A DNA stretch of 64,000 bases from NCBI RefSeq assembly GCF_000526335.1, contig NZ_JAFW01000001.1, forward strand, positions 3,410,001 to 3,474,000, given 5' to 3'. This DNA is from Arthrobacter sp. 31Y (GTDB lineage Bacteria; Actinomycetota; Actinomycetes; Actinomycetales; Micrococcaceae). The position numbers and the translations under genes were made by a program. Positions 6,878 to 14,993 of the stretch are shown piece after piece (within the stretch, counting starts at the first letter, position 1; every line of letters begins with the position of its first letter). Under the pieces are notes generated by a model that was given only the letters and a program-made list of their open reading frames with translations, ran no database searches and was not told where the DNA came from.

Positions 6878-8314
6878 TCAGTTGTCGGTTCGCTGGCGTA
6901 TCTCGAGTTCGGTGAGGGTCACGGTTCCTTCTCCGGCGAAGACGCCGATCCGGCCGGTATCGAGGTCGTAAATCCTGGCGCTGAGCGCCACTTGACGGTC
7001 GACGACGGCGACGCAAGTGTCGCCGTCGACGATGACCTCAAGGGTGTGCTCGCCGGGGGCGAGGTTGCAGGGTCGCTCAAGTTCGACGTCGAACGGGACG
7101 TCCCCGGAAACGTGCCACTGAGCATCGCCGGTGATGGTGCGGGGCCAGCGGTCCAAGACGAGCCGGTCACGCTTGGGTTCCAGACGCAGGACGTAGGAAT
7201 GGTCGCCGTCGTGGCTCGAGCGGAGCAGCAAACCGCACTCGGTTGTATTGGGAGTGATATCCAGTACCGCCTTGGCGTAAAACTGCTGCGGCAGTTCCTC
7301 GTCGGACACCATGGCCGTGTACCCGTCCGGCACCTCGAGCCGCGCCGGCAACGCGCCGCTCAGGGAAACCGGGACGTCTTCCCAGAAGCTCTCCACGAGT
7401 TCATCTGCGAACGAAAATCCCAAGGTCCCGTCAGGGTTTTGGAGGGCTTCCAGCACGGACATGGTTCCTGCCCACTGCCATGGCCCGTGATCGGTGTTGC
7501 CTTCTTTGCTGGCAATCCATCCGAAGAAGAAGCGTCGCCCGTCGCGTTCTGCCGTCTTTGAGGCGTAGAAGGCGCGGCCGTCGATGCTGTCCAAAGCGGG
7601 CACCATCCACGGGCCGTCGGGGCTCTTGGCCATGCGGTAGCGGGTGGTGAACGTTTCCGAGAACTCGGAGTAGACCATGTACCACCAGTCACCCCAGGCG
7701 AAGACGTCCGGGCATTCGTGCGTGATGTAGCGGCGCGGGTCCCAGAACGGTTCGGTGTGTTGCCACGTCATCAGGTCCGCGGATAGGCACTGCGCGATGA
7801 CGCCGCGGCGGCGTTCGGGCCCGCTCGAGTGCCTTGCCGCGAGAAGCATCCTCCACAGGTTCTTGTTGTCATCCCAAAACACGAAGGGATCGCGCCAATC
7901 ACCGGATTCGTAGCCGGCTGGGGCGCCGAAGGTGTGCTCGGGGTGCTTGTGCCAGGTCCGCATACCGTCGGTACTCGTGGCATGCATGACCAACTGCAGG
8001 GGCGCCCCATCGGGACCGAGGTTGCGGGGGTTCTGGCCGGTGTAGAACAGGTGATGGACGCCGGATTTGTCCGTGACGATGCTGCCTGTGTAGGCGTTGA
8101 AGTCCAGGTCTGTTTCGCTGCCGTGGTGCAACGATACGCCGTGGTCCTCAAACTGGGTGAGGTCTTTGGTGGTGACCAGGTTCCATGAGGTGCCCGGTTT
8201 TGGTTCTGAGCGGTCTTCGTGAAGGTAGAAGAGCCAGAACTCCCCGTCCTTTTCGAAGGGGATGAGGTCTCCAACCCAGCCGTCGGCTGGTTGGAAGAAG
8301 ACTGAGCGTTTCAT
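6878..8314 (-). CDS. Intracellular glycoside hydrolase family 32 enzyme (candidate DFA IV / fructo-oligosaccharide hydrolase)
   Basis: 478 residues with no signal peptide, first gene of the operon. The three GH32 motifs are present but divergent: the nucleophile motif is DGWVGDLIPF (Asp16) instead of WMNDPNG, followed by the WRDPFVF motif and the acid/base motif HECPDVF. The five-bladed propeller is followed by a C-terminal beta-sandwich region (roughly residues 310-478). The divergence from ordinary invertases/levanases, the cytoplasmic location, and co-transcription with an importer opposite a levan fructotransferase suggest that it hydrolyses imported difructose anhydride IV or levanbiose to fructose. 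That specificity is inference; the hydrolase fold and motifs are seen. Its ATG at 8314 follows a well-formed promoter (8356-8384). Confidence 0.85.
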   Translation of the reverse strand: MKRSVFFQPADGWVGDLIPFEKDGEFWLFYLHEDRSEPKPGTSWNLVTTKDLTQFEDHGVSLHHGSETDLDFNAYTGSIVTDKSGVHHLFYTGQNPRNLGPDGAPLQLVMHATSTDGMRTWHKHPEHTFGAPAGYESGDWRDPFVFWDDNKNLWRMLLAARHSSGPERRRGVIAQCLSADLMTWQHTEPFWDPRRYITHECPDVFAWGDWWYMVYSEFSETFTTRYRMAKSPDGPWMVPALDSIDGRAFYASKTAERDGRRFFFGWIASKEGNTDHGPWQWAGTMSVLEALQNPDGTLGFSFADELVESFWEDVPVSLSGALPARLEVPDGYTAMVSDEELPQQFYAKAVLDITPNTTECGLLLRSSHDGDHSYVLRLEPKRDRLVLDRWPRTITGDAQWHVSGDVPFDVELERPCNLAPGEHTLEVIVDGDTCVAVVDRQVALSARIYDLDTGRIGVFAGEGTVTLTELEIRQRTDN

Positions 8315-8332
8315 CTGCGCTGATGTCCATTC

Positions 8333-8425
8333 TGCTAAAGCGTTTGATCACTCGTAAGTTAGCGCGGATTTCTAGAGTGTTCAAGCGTTTTAGCAAAACT
8401 CTTTTTCCCCTGCTAAAACGCTTGA
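8333..8425. promoter_or_regulatory. Three copies of a LacI-type operator in the divergent levan promoter region
   Basis: Copies are at 8333-8347 (TGCTAAAGCGTTTGA), 8381-8395 (the exact complement of the third) and 8411-8425 (TGCTAAAACGCTTGA). All have the central CG with AAxCGxTT symmetry of LacI sites. The middle copy overlaps the -35 box of the minus-strand operon, the first lies just after its expected start of transcription, and the third overlaps the -35 box of the plus-strand levan enzyme gene. Confidence 0.85.
8356..8384 (-). promoter_or_regulatory. Promoter of the GH32-ABC-lacI operon
   Basis: On the minus strand TTGAAC (8379-8384) and TAACTT (8356-8361) are spaced by 17 bp, a good match to a vegetative sigma promoter. 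The -35 box lies inside an operator copy. Confidence 0.6.
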
Positions 8426-8451
8426 CCAGCCTCACTCGCTGCCGCTAATGT
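8422..8451 (+). promoter_or_regulatory. Promoter of the levan fructotransferase gene
   Basis: TTGACC (8422-8427) and TAATGT (8446-8451) are spaced by 18 bp. The -35 box overlaps the third operator copy, so the same LacI protein can repress both directions. Confidence 0.55.
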
Positions 8452-8530
8452 CCTGCATAGCTTCGGCTTCCCCCACCCGCTGGATGACGTTTGGCGCACT
8501 GTTGCCCCAAACGCCGAGAGGAACGAATCA

Positions 8531-10090
8531 ATGACGAATCACATTTCTCGACGCACGGCCCTGCAAGGCGCCGGAGTTGGCGCCATGGCGCTGTTCCTGA
8601 GCAATGCTGTACCTGCAGCTGCGCACGCCCAAGCATCGCTAAGGGCCATTTACCACATGACTCCGCCCTCGGGCTGGCTGTGTGATCCGCAGCGTCCGGT
8701 CCATACCAATGGCGCCTACCAGCTCTACTATCTCCATTCCGGGCAGAACAATGGTCCGGGCGGCTGGGACCACGCAACCACAAGTGACGGCGTCTCCTTC
8801 ACCCACAACGGCGTCGCTATCCCCCTGCAGCCCGACTTCCCGGTGTGGTCAGGATCGGCTGTGGTGGACTCGGCGAACACGGCTGGTTTCGGTGCCGGAG
8901 CGGTAATTGCGCTGGCAACTCAGCCGACCGGCGGCGTTCGAAAGTTCCAGGAGCAATACCTCTATTGGTCTACCGACGGCGGCTACACGTTCTCCGCACT
9001 TCCTGATCCGGTGATCGTTAATACCGACGGGCGAAGTGCAACCACCCAATCTGAGATTGACAACGCAGAGTGGTTTCGCGACCCGAAGATCCACTGGGAC
9101 GTTGTACGCAATGAGTGGGTGTGTGTGATCGGACGGGCACGCTATGCGGCCTTTTACACCTCAACGAACCTGCGGGATTGGAGTTGGAAATCGAACTTCG
9201 ACTACCCGAACCATGCCTTGGGCGGAATCGAGTGCCCGGATCTGTTCGAAATGACGGCCGGAGACGGCACCCGGCATTGGGTGTTCGGTGCGAGCATGGA
9301 CGCGTACAGCATTGATCTGCCAATGACCTTTGCCTATTGGACGGGCGCTTGGAACGGCACAGCCTTCATTGCTGATGACCTCACGCCGCAGTGGCTCGAC
9401 TGGGGATGGGACTGGTATGCCGCCGTGACGTGGCCGTCTGTTGAAGCACCCGAAACCAAACGCCTGGCCATCGCCTGGATGAACAACTGGAAGTATGCTG
9501 CCCGCGACGTACCCACGGATGCCTCTGATGGCTACAACGGGCAGAACTCCATAACTCGTGAACTGCGGTTGGAGCGCCAGTCGGGAGGCTGGTACAGCTT
9601 GATCAGCTCCCCGGTTGAGGCGCTGCAGGGTTACGTCACTGCCACCACCACCCTGCCTGACCAGACGGTTAACGGCAGCGTCGTGCTGCCATGGAGCGGC
9701 CGCGCCTACGAGCTTGAGCTTGATATTTCATGGAACCTGGCCACGAACGTCGGGGTATCTGTTGGCCGTTCCCCGGACGGCTTCCGACATACCAACATTG
9801 GCAAGTACGGTGACGAGCTGTATGTGGACCGCGCGCCGTCGGACCAAGGAGGGTACTCGCTGGTGCCCTACACGCGGGCCGCTGCGCCTATAGATGCCAA
9901 CGCGCAGTCAGTCCATCTGCGCATCTTCGTGGACAAGCAGAGCGTGGAGGTGTTTGTGAACTCCGGGCACACTGTGATTTCTCAGCAGGTTCACTTCGCC
10001 GACGGCGACACCGGGGTCTCTCTCTATGCGGACGGGGGCGCCGCGAACTTCACCGGAATCACCATCCGCGAGTTTGGCGGTCCTCTGTAG
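8531..10090 (+). CDS. lftA: Tat-exported levan fructotransferase (GH32; forms DFA IV from levan)
   Basis: 519 residues. The N-terminus SRRTALQGAGVGAMALFL is a twin-arginine signal, cleaved probably after AHA (residue 33). The catalytic triad of GH32 is visible: nucleophile Asp52 in GWLCDPQRP, Asp184 in WFRDPKIHW and acid/base Glu234 in GGIECPDLF. The WLCDPQRP form of the first motif, the length and the overall sequence agree with the levan fructotransferases of Arthrobacter ureafaciens and relatives as I remember them; these split levan by intramolecular transfer and release difructose anhydride IV (EC 4.2.2.16). A plain levanase is the alternative. A GAGAGG ribosome site precedes the ATG. 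The gene diverges from the importer operon and shares its operators. Confidence 0.82.
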   Translation: MTNHISRRTALQGAGVGAMALFLSNAVPAAAHAQASLRAIYHMTPPSGWLCDPQRPVHTNGAYQLYYLHSGQNNGPGGWDHATTSDGVSFTHNGVAIPLQPDFPVWSGSAVVDSANTAGFGAGAVIALATQPTGGVRKFQEQYLYWSTDGGYTFSALPDPVIVNTDGRSATTQSEIDNAEWFRDPKIHWDVVRNEWVCVIGRARYAAFYTSTNLRDWSWKSNFDYPNHALGGIECPDLFEMTAGDGTRHWVFGASMDAYSIDLPMTFAYWTGAWNGTAFIADDLTPQWLDWGWDWYAAVTWPSVEAPETKRLAIAWMNNWKYAARDVPTDASDGYNGQNSITRELRLERQSGGWYSLISSPVEALQGYVTATTTLPDQTVNGSVVLPWSGRAYELELDISWNLATNVGVSVGRSPDGFRHTNIGKYGDELYVDRAPSDQGGYSLVPYTRAAAPIDANAQSVHLRIFVDKQSVEVFVNSGHTVISQQVHFADGDTGVSLYADGGAANFTGITIREFGGPL

Positions 10091-10105
10091 CCGGCCGGGC
10101 CTGCG

Positions 10106-10339
10106 CTAGGCGCCGTGTGGCCGAATGCGGGCGTGGTGCCCGGAGCGGACTTTAAGGGTGGATGGCCGGAACCGGTGGACGGCACGTGGCTCCCCCTTTG
10201 GGTGGCGGGGGAAGTGCGCCTTGGGCCTGTGCTCCTCTTCTGCGCGCGAGGAGCGGAGCAGGGCCAGCGGCAGGATGGTGCCTGCGAGCCAGACAACCAC
10301 GCCGATAAGCACTAGAAGGATGGCTGAAGTGGGCTCCAT
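10106..10339 (-). CDS. Small membrane protein with basic tail, unknown
   Basis: 77 residues from ATG 10339 (MEPTSAILLVLIGVVVWLAG). One N-terminal TM helix of about 22 residues is followed by a soluble tail very rich in Arg, His and Pro. The upstream extension to 10498 looks non-coding and overlaps the divergent reductase gene. No good ribosome site is seen. The gene is convergent with the levan enzyme gene, 15 bp apart. Family not recognised; it may be a genus-level small protein. Confidence 0.45.
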   Translation of the reverse strand: MEPTSAILLVLIGVVVWLAGTILPLALLRSSRAEEEHRPKAHFPRHPKGEPRAVHRFRPSTLKVRSGHHARIRPHGA

Positions 10340-10442
10340 GAGATCAGCATAGACACATTGGACGCCGTTGATAAGTAGCCTGATTACCACCTTTTCCGGG
10401 CAGTGTCCTTGACAAGCCCGGCGGTGCCACCAGACTGATTCC

Positions 10443-11064
10443 ATGTACCGGAACAGCCGCGTGTCAGCCCAGTTTTCCATGTCACTTGACGGATACATCG
10501 CTCGGGATGATGACGGAATCGGCCCGCTCTTCGACTGGTATGAGGCCGGATCAGTTGAAACCTGGATGCCAGGTCACCCTGTGCCGTTTCATCTCAGCGA
10601 AGCCGATGCCGCCTACTGGACGTCACTCCCACGGGAGGGAGCGTTCATCTGCGGCAGGCGGATCTTCGATGTGACAAAGGGGTGGGGCGGTCATCCGCCT
10701 AACGAGTCACCAACGGTTGTTCTGACGCACCGCGCACCCCCGTCGGATTGGCCACCAGTCCGGCGGGATGCTCAGCCTGTCCCGTTCGAATTCGTAGGGG
10801 GATCTGGATTCGGCCTTGGAGCGTGCCGCCCACCTCGCGGGAGGCAAGGAGATCGGTGTAGCCGGCGCGGACGTGGTGCAGCAGTGCTTGCGCCTGGGGG
10901 TGGTGGATGAACTCCGGGTTGATTTGGTACCTGTATTGTTCGGACGCGGTATTCGCTGGTTCGCGGACCTTGAGACGGACATCATGCTCGACGATCCCGT
11001 GATCGTTCCCGGAACCCGCGTTACTCACCTCAGCTATCAGGTGCGCCGCCGGGACCCGCGCTAA
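10443..11064 (+). pseudogene. RibD C-terminal/dihydrofolate-reductase-like protein, broken by a 1-nt insertion
   Basis: Two overlapping frames together give one complete family member of about 206 residues. The first part (from ATG 10443) has SMSLDGYIARDDDGIGPLFDW and GRRIFDVTKGWGG. It then runs into nonsense after FEFV. The second frame continues with DLDSALERAAHLAGGKEIGV, then VVDELRVDLVPVLFGRG, the usual C-terminal half. Removing one G from the five-G run at 10797-10801 restores one frame exactly (FVGDLDSALE). The family are NADPH-binding reductases related to RibD and are usually poorly characterised. It is either a recent pseudogene or a base-calling error in the G run. The gene stands alone between two unrelated units. 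Confidence 0.8.
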
Positions 11065-11191
11065 CGTCACCCATCCGGGGTTATCCACAACCGCGTAAAC
11101 AGCGTACGACGGCGGGGACCCGCCCGCGCTAGGCTGGTCACCTCGGCTGATGCAAGTGGCCGCAGGAACCACAACGCGGAGCCATATCTTC

Positions 11192-12856
11192 ATGTCCGAT
11201 GCCCTTGTCCTGACCGCCTTGGCGGCCTCTTCCTTTTCCTTGCCCGAGCTGCGCGAAGGCCAACTCGCCGGCATGATGGCCCTCGTCCAGGGGCGTGATG
11301 TCCTCGCTGTCATGCCCACCGGGTACGGAAAATCAGCTACCTATCAAGTCGCAGCACTGCACCTTCACCACACAACGGGCCGGCCCGCCGTCGTCGTTTC
11401 GCCGCTCATCGCCTTACAAGAGGATCAAAAGGATGGGCTGACTGAGGACTTGGGTGAGGACGCCGCCGTCGTCATCAATTCTTCGCTCAGCAACTCAGAG
11501 GTGGAGGCCGCCTGGCTGGCAGTCGAATCCGGAAAAGCGATTTTCCTGTTCCTCGCTCCTGAGCAATTGGCCAAGCAGGAAACCATGGAGCGGGTCGCCA
11601 AGCTGAACATCACCATGTTCGTAGTGGATGAGGCACATTGCGTATCTTCCTGGGGCCATGACTTCCGCCCGGACTACCTCGAATTGGGCAGCGTCCGCGA
11701 GCGCCTGGGTAACCCGCCGGTTATAGCCCTGACCGCAACTGCGTCCCCACCCGTGCGTGAGGAAATCGTCAAGTCGTTGGGCATGACGGAACCGCTGGTT
11801 CTCGTCCGTGGCTTCGATCGCCCCAACATCAGCCTCGACGTTGTCCGGCACCAAGACGATAAAGGCAAGCGGAGAGCCGTTGTGGAGCAGGTTGTCGCGC
11901 TTGCCAAAGCGGAGGGCCTGGGGCTGCTTTATGCCGCCACCCGCAAAGACACCGAGAAGTACGCGGCTGCGCTGACGGAGCAAGGTCTGCGCGCCGAGGC
12001 GTACCACGCGGGCCGGGCGGACGCGGACCGGGAAAGCATCCATGAGCGGTTCCTGGATGACCAACTGGATGTAGTCGTCGCCACAACAGCTTTTGGCATG
12101 GGCATCGACAAACCCAATGTCCGGTTCGTTGTGCACGCAGATATTCCGGAGTCCTTGGACGCTTACTACCAGGAGATTGGCCGTGCGGGTCGCGACCGTA
12201 AACCGGCAGCGGCCATACTGCATTACCGTGCCGAGGACCTTGGGTTGCGTAAGTTCTTCGCCACCCATGCCCCGGATGCGGAGGAGCTCATGACCGTGCT
12301 GAAAGTCATCAAGAACGCCGGCGCACCAGCTCCTCTGACCGCCTTGGCAGAGCTCACCGGCTTCCCTGCGCGCCGTGTCACAGCACTGGTGAACCAGTTG
12401 GAAGAAGCGGGTGCCGTGAGAACCGGCAAGCGTGGCGCCCGGCTCAGTTCCAAAGCCAAACTGAGCGCACTGGTGGACCGGGCCGTTCACCTGGCTGAGG
12501 CGCGTCAACGCGTTGAACAGTCCCGGCTCACCATGATGCGTGGGTACGCGGAGACGGACGGCTGCCGTCGCCAATTCCTTCTGGGCTACTTCGGGGAGGA
12601 TCTGCCGCGGCCCTGCGGCAACTGCGATGCGTGCGCTGAAATGCCCGACGCCGCCGGGCCGGGTGACGCCGGCCAGTGCGCCTCAACAGCCGGGAAGGTG
12701 TTCCCCTTGCAGTCCACCGTGATCCACAAAGAGTGGGGGCCGGGGTTGGTGATGCGGCACGAGGACGACGTCATGACTGTTCTGTTCGAAAAGGAAGGCT
12801 ACAAAACCCTGTCCCGTACCGCCGTCGTCGAGCATGAATTGCTCAAACCGGCTTAA
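11192..12856 (+). CDS. recQ: RecQ family ATP-dependent DNA helicase
   Basis: 554 residues from ATG 11192 (a GGAG lies about 10 bp upstream; the frame stays open to 11150 without support). Helicase motifs are clear: Walker A MPTGYGKS (Lys47), DEAH box [27 protein letters not shown], and the C-terminal helicase motif QEIGRAGRD. The RecQ zinc-binding cluster follows as [20 protein letters not shown] plus CDAC. In place of an HRDC domain the protein ends with a short beta-rich segment ([20 protein letters not shown]) seen in short actinobacterial RecQ forms. It unwinds DNA 3' to 5' during recombination and repair of stalled forks. Its stop overlaps that of the convergent membrane protein gene by 4 bp. 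Confidence 0.93.
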   Translation: MSDALVLTALAASSFSLPELREGQLAGMMALVQGRDVLAVMPTGYGKSATYQVAALHLHHTTGRPAVVVSPLIALQEDQKDGLTEDLGEDAAVVINSSLSNSEVEAAWLAVESGKAIFLFLAPEQLAKQETMERVAKLNITMFVVDEAHCVSSWGHDFRPDYLELGSVRERLGNPPVIALTATASPPVREEIVKSLGMTEPLVLVRGFDRPNISLDVVRHQDDKGKRRAVVEQVVALAKAEGLGLLYAATRKDTEKYAAALTEQGLRAEAYHAGRADADRESIHERFLDDQLDVVVATTAFGMGIDKPNVRFVVHADIPESLDAYYQEIGRAGRDRKPAAAILHYRAEDLGLRKFFATHAPDAEELMTVLKVIKNAGAPAPLTALAELTGFPARRVTALVNQLEEAGAVRTGKRGARLSSKAKLSALVDRAVHLAEARQRVEQSRLTMMRGYAETDGCRRQFLLGYFGEDLPRPCGNCDACAEMPDAAGPGDAGQCASTAGKVFPLQSTVIHKEWGPGLVMRHEDDVMTVLFEKEGYKTLSRTAVVEHELLKPA

Positions 12857-13161
12857 GTGCGGGCCGTGCGCATCCCAGGCTTTCCACGAAAGACCATCAC
12901 CATCAGCGTGCCGACCAGTGCCGCCGCGCTGACCAGGCCCAGCAGACCGCCCCATGGAGTGTAGTCACCACCGGATATGAAGAAGGCGTCTGCCAAGGCC
13001 ATACCAGCGGAAAAAGATGCAAAGAAATACATGGGTGCGCCGAGCGGATTCCACACGAGGATCTGCAACGCTGCGGTGAGCCCGTAGGCCGCTATTGCTA
13101 TCAGCCCAACGATGCTGACGATGACGCGCGATGTTTGTGTGCTGCTTCCCTTGGTCCCCAT
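12853..13161 (-). CDS. Small integral membrane protein, unknown
   Basis: 102 residues with three hydrophobic segments: [39 protein letters not shown] and [20 protein letters not shown], and a short basic C-terminus. The loop [12 protein letters not shown] separates the last two. This has the look of a conserved actinobacterial membrane protein, but no family can be named. The gene lies between convergent recQ (4-bp overlap of the ends) and nnrD, 18 bp from the stop of nnrD, on the same strand as nnrD and the phosphatase. Confidence 0.7.
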   Translation of the reverse strand: MGTKGSSTQTSRVIVSIVGLIAIAAYGLTAALQILVWNPLGAPMYFFASFSAGMALADAFFISGGDYTPWGGLLGLVSAAALVGTLMVMVFRGKPGMRTART

Positions 13162-13179
13162 GCAGGCAGCCTAGGGGAA

Positions 13180-14106
13180 TCAGGTATTGAGCTCCAGCAT
13201 GAGGGCGGGCAGTTCGTCGGCGAGCTCGCGGGCCAGAAACCCCAGGGGCCCGAGCTTGCTGGCCAGACGGTCGGCGGCGGCCGCGTGAAGATGGGTGCCC
13301 CAACAGGCGGCTTGAGCATCGCTGGTGCCTCGCGCGCGGAGCCCGGCGATTGCCCCTGCCAAAACATCGCCACTGCCTGAGGTGCCTAGGCCGCCGTAGC
13401 CGGTGGTGATCTTCCACAGCGGAGAGGCAGCAGCCTCGCCCGGCGGTCCGGCGATGTAACCTTGGCAGCTCACCACCGCATCAAACTTCCGGGCGACCTC
13501 AGCAACGTCTGTTTCCAAGTCCTCCACGTCCCTGCCCAGAAGAAATCCGGTTTCGGTCGGATTTGGTGTAAGGATCAGCCGGCCGCGCCACGGCCCCAAA
13601 TCATCCTCAATCTTCACCAAGCCGCCCAAGGCGAAGGCATCAAGAACGATGGCGGGAGCGCCGCCGTCGTTGGTTGCAGTGCGGGACTTTTCCCGCTCCA
13701 GCAGCGCTCGCAGCAGCGATTCGGCCAGTTCCGGATCGTCCAGGCCCGGTCCGATCAGCACAGCATCAGCCCGATCCAGATAGGAGGAGATCCTGTCGAG
13801 TCCTTCCCCGGTGACGGACCCTTTCAGGTTCTCGGGCATGCCCACGGAACCGCATTCCGGGAGCGCAACCCCCACTGGGACCGCTACGGATTCGGCCACT
13901 GCCAAAGTGATCTTTCCTGCGCCGGCACGAAGGGCTGAGGTGCCGGCCAGTAACGCCGCGCCGGGAGTTGCGCGAGCTCCACCGATCACCAGGACTGCGC
14001 CGCGCGAGTACTTGTCCTCTCCGGGGGCCGGCAGCGGCCAGTCGCGCAGAAGCGACGGCGTCACCAGCGTGGGTGCCTGGGAATTATTGTGGATGGACAC
14101 TGGCAT
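13180..14106 (-). CDS. nnrD: ADP-dependent NAD(P)H-hydrate dehydratase
   Basis: 308 residues with the ribokinase-like carbohydrate kinase fold of YjeF C-terminal/CARKD proteins: KYSRGAVLVIGGARATPGAA near the start, LTPNPTETGFLLG in the middle, and the nucleotide and catalytic loop GGLGTSGSGDVLAGAIAGLR (about residues 238-257). The enzyme repairs hydrated NADH and NADPH by ATP/ADP-dependent dehydration. Only the dehydratase half is present; the epimerase half (NnrE) is not fused, so it should be elsewhere. The start overlaps the 3' end of the phosphatase gene by 23 bp, so the two are co-transcribed. Confidence 0.9.
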   Translation of the reverse strand: MPVSIHNNSQAPTLVTPSLLRDWPLPAPGEDKYSRGAVLVIGGARATPGAALLAGTSALRAGAGKITLAVAESVAVPVGVALPECGSVGMPENLKGSVTGEGLDRISSYLDRADAVLIGPGLDDPELAESLLRALLEREKSRTATNDGGAPAIVLDAFALGGLVKIEDDLGPWRGRLILTPNPTETGFLLGRDVEDLETDVAEVARKFDAVVSCQGYIAGPPGEAAASPLWKITTGYGGLGTSGSGDVLAGAIAGLRARGTSDAQAACWGTHLHAAAADRLASKLGPLGFLARELADELPALMLELNT

Positions 14107-14869
14107 CTCCAGAATGCTCGGTGACCGTAACGCCCTGTTCGGTGAGGTGGTCAGCTACATTGAAGCTCTCCAGCTCCCACGGCCCGGCGCCCGAGGGACG
14201 AACGTACCGGGTGATCGATGCATTCAGCACCGATGTGGTGGCCGCAAGGTCAAGGACTTCCTGCTCGGACATGCCCTCCAGAACATAACGGACCAGCAGG
14301 ATGACGGCGTCGTGGCAGACCAGCATCACCCGTTGCCCTGTTCCCACGGTATTGAGCTCATCCAGGATTGATCGCAGACGGAGTGCGACGTCAGCCCACG
14401 ATTCACCACCAGGCGGCCGGTAGTACAGCTTGCCCAGCCACAGCCGTCGCTCGGCTTCGTCGGGATATCGGGTCTCCACACCCAGCCGCGTCAGCCGGTC
14501 CAGGATGCCCAGCTCCCGGTCGCGGAGACGTTCATCAGTGAGTACCTTCACGGGCCAGCCGGCGGTTTCAACGGCGATTTCCGCGGTCTGCCGGGCCCTT
14601 GCATAGGGGGAGGAGACAATGGCATCCGGGCGAAGTTCTTCGGCGATCCTTGCCAGCGCTGTTCCGAGTGCTTTGGCCTGGTCCCGCCCGGTGCTCGACA
14701 GATTCACATCAGCATCCCTGGCTGGAACGTCAATGACTTCGGCTCCAGACAGGCGGGCCTCCGTTGCGGCCACGTTGCCTTCGCTCTCGCCGTGCCGGAT
14801 CAGGAGCAACTCCACGGCGCCCGCCTCCTGCACAGCATCCGTCAGCCCGTCCTCGTTCACAAAGATCAC
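14084..14869 (-). CDS. Histidine phosphatase family protein (phosphoglycerate-mutase-like)
   Basis: 261 residues. The signature LLLIRHGESEGN puts the phospho-accepting histidine at residue 26; the second conserved region is SSPYARARQTAEIA, and the catalytic histidine near the end is in MLVCHDAVILLVRYVLEGM. A phosphatase of the cofactor-dependent phosphoglycerate mutase superfamily, cytoplasmic, with unknown substrate; close relatives act on sugar phosphates or phosphoglycerate. The 23-bp overlap with nnrD suggests translational coupling. Confidence 0.88.
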   Translation of the reverse strand: MIFVNEDGLTDAVQEAGAVELLLIRHGESEGNVAATEARLSGAEVIDVPARDADVNLSSTGRDQAKALGTALARIAEELRPDAIVSSPYARARQTAEIAVETAGWPVKVLTDERLRDRELGILDRLTRLGVETRYPDEAERRLWLGKLYYRPPGGESWADVALRLRSILDELNTVGTGQRVMLVCHDAVILLVRYVLEGMSEQEVLDLAATTSVLNASITRYVRPSGAGPWELESFNVADHLTEQGVTVTEHSGDASVHPQ

Positions 14870-14993
14870 CCTTCCGTGTGCGTTGCCGAATGCAGAACAC
14901 TACCCACTGCGTACCCACAGGAACAGAGGATAAACGCTCGACGCCGGTCGCGAACCTCTGTTGCGGGAACTGGGAGTGCAGTAAGTTGCTCGC

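Noticed and set aside
10224..10270. Inverted-looking CG-rich words in the 3' part of the small membrane gene
   Set aside because: Short imperfect matches expected in high-GC DNA; no clear stem.
11081..11089. TTATCCACA, a perfect DnaA box upstream of recQ
   Set aside because: Only one copy was seen, no AT-rich unwinding region or dnaA/dnaN genes; a single 9-mer is expected by chance in 64 kb.
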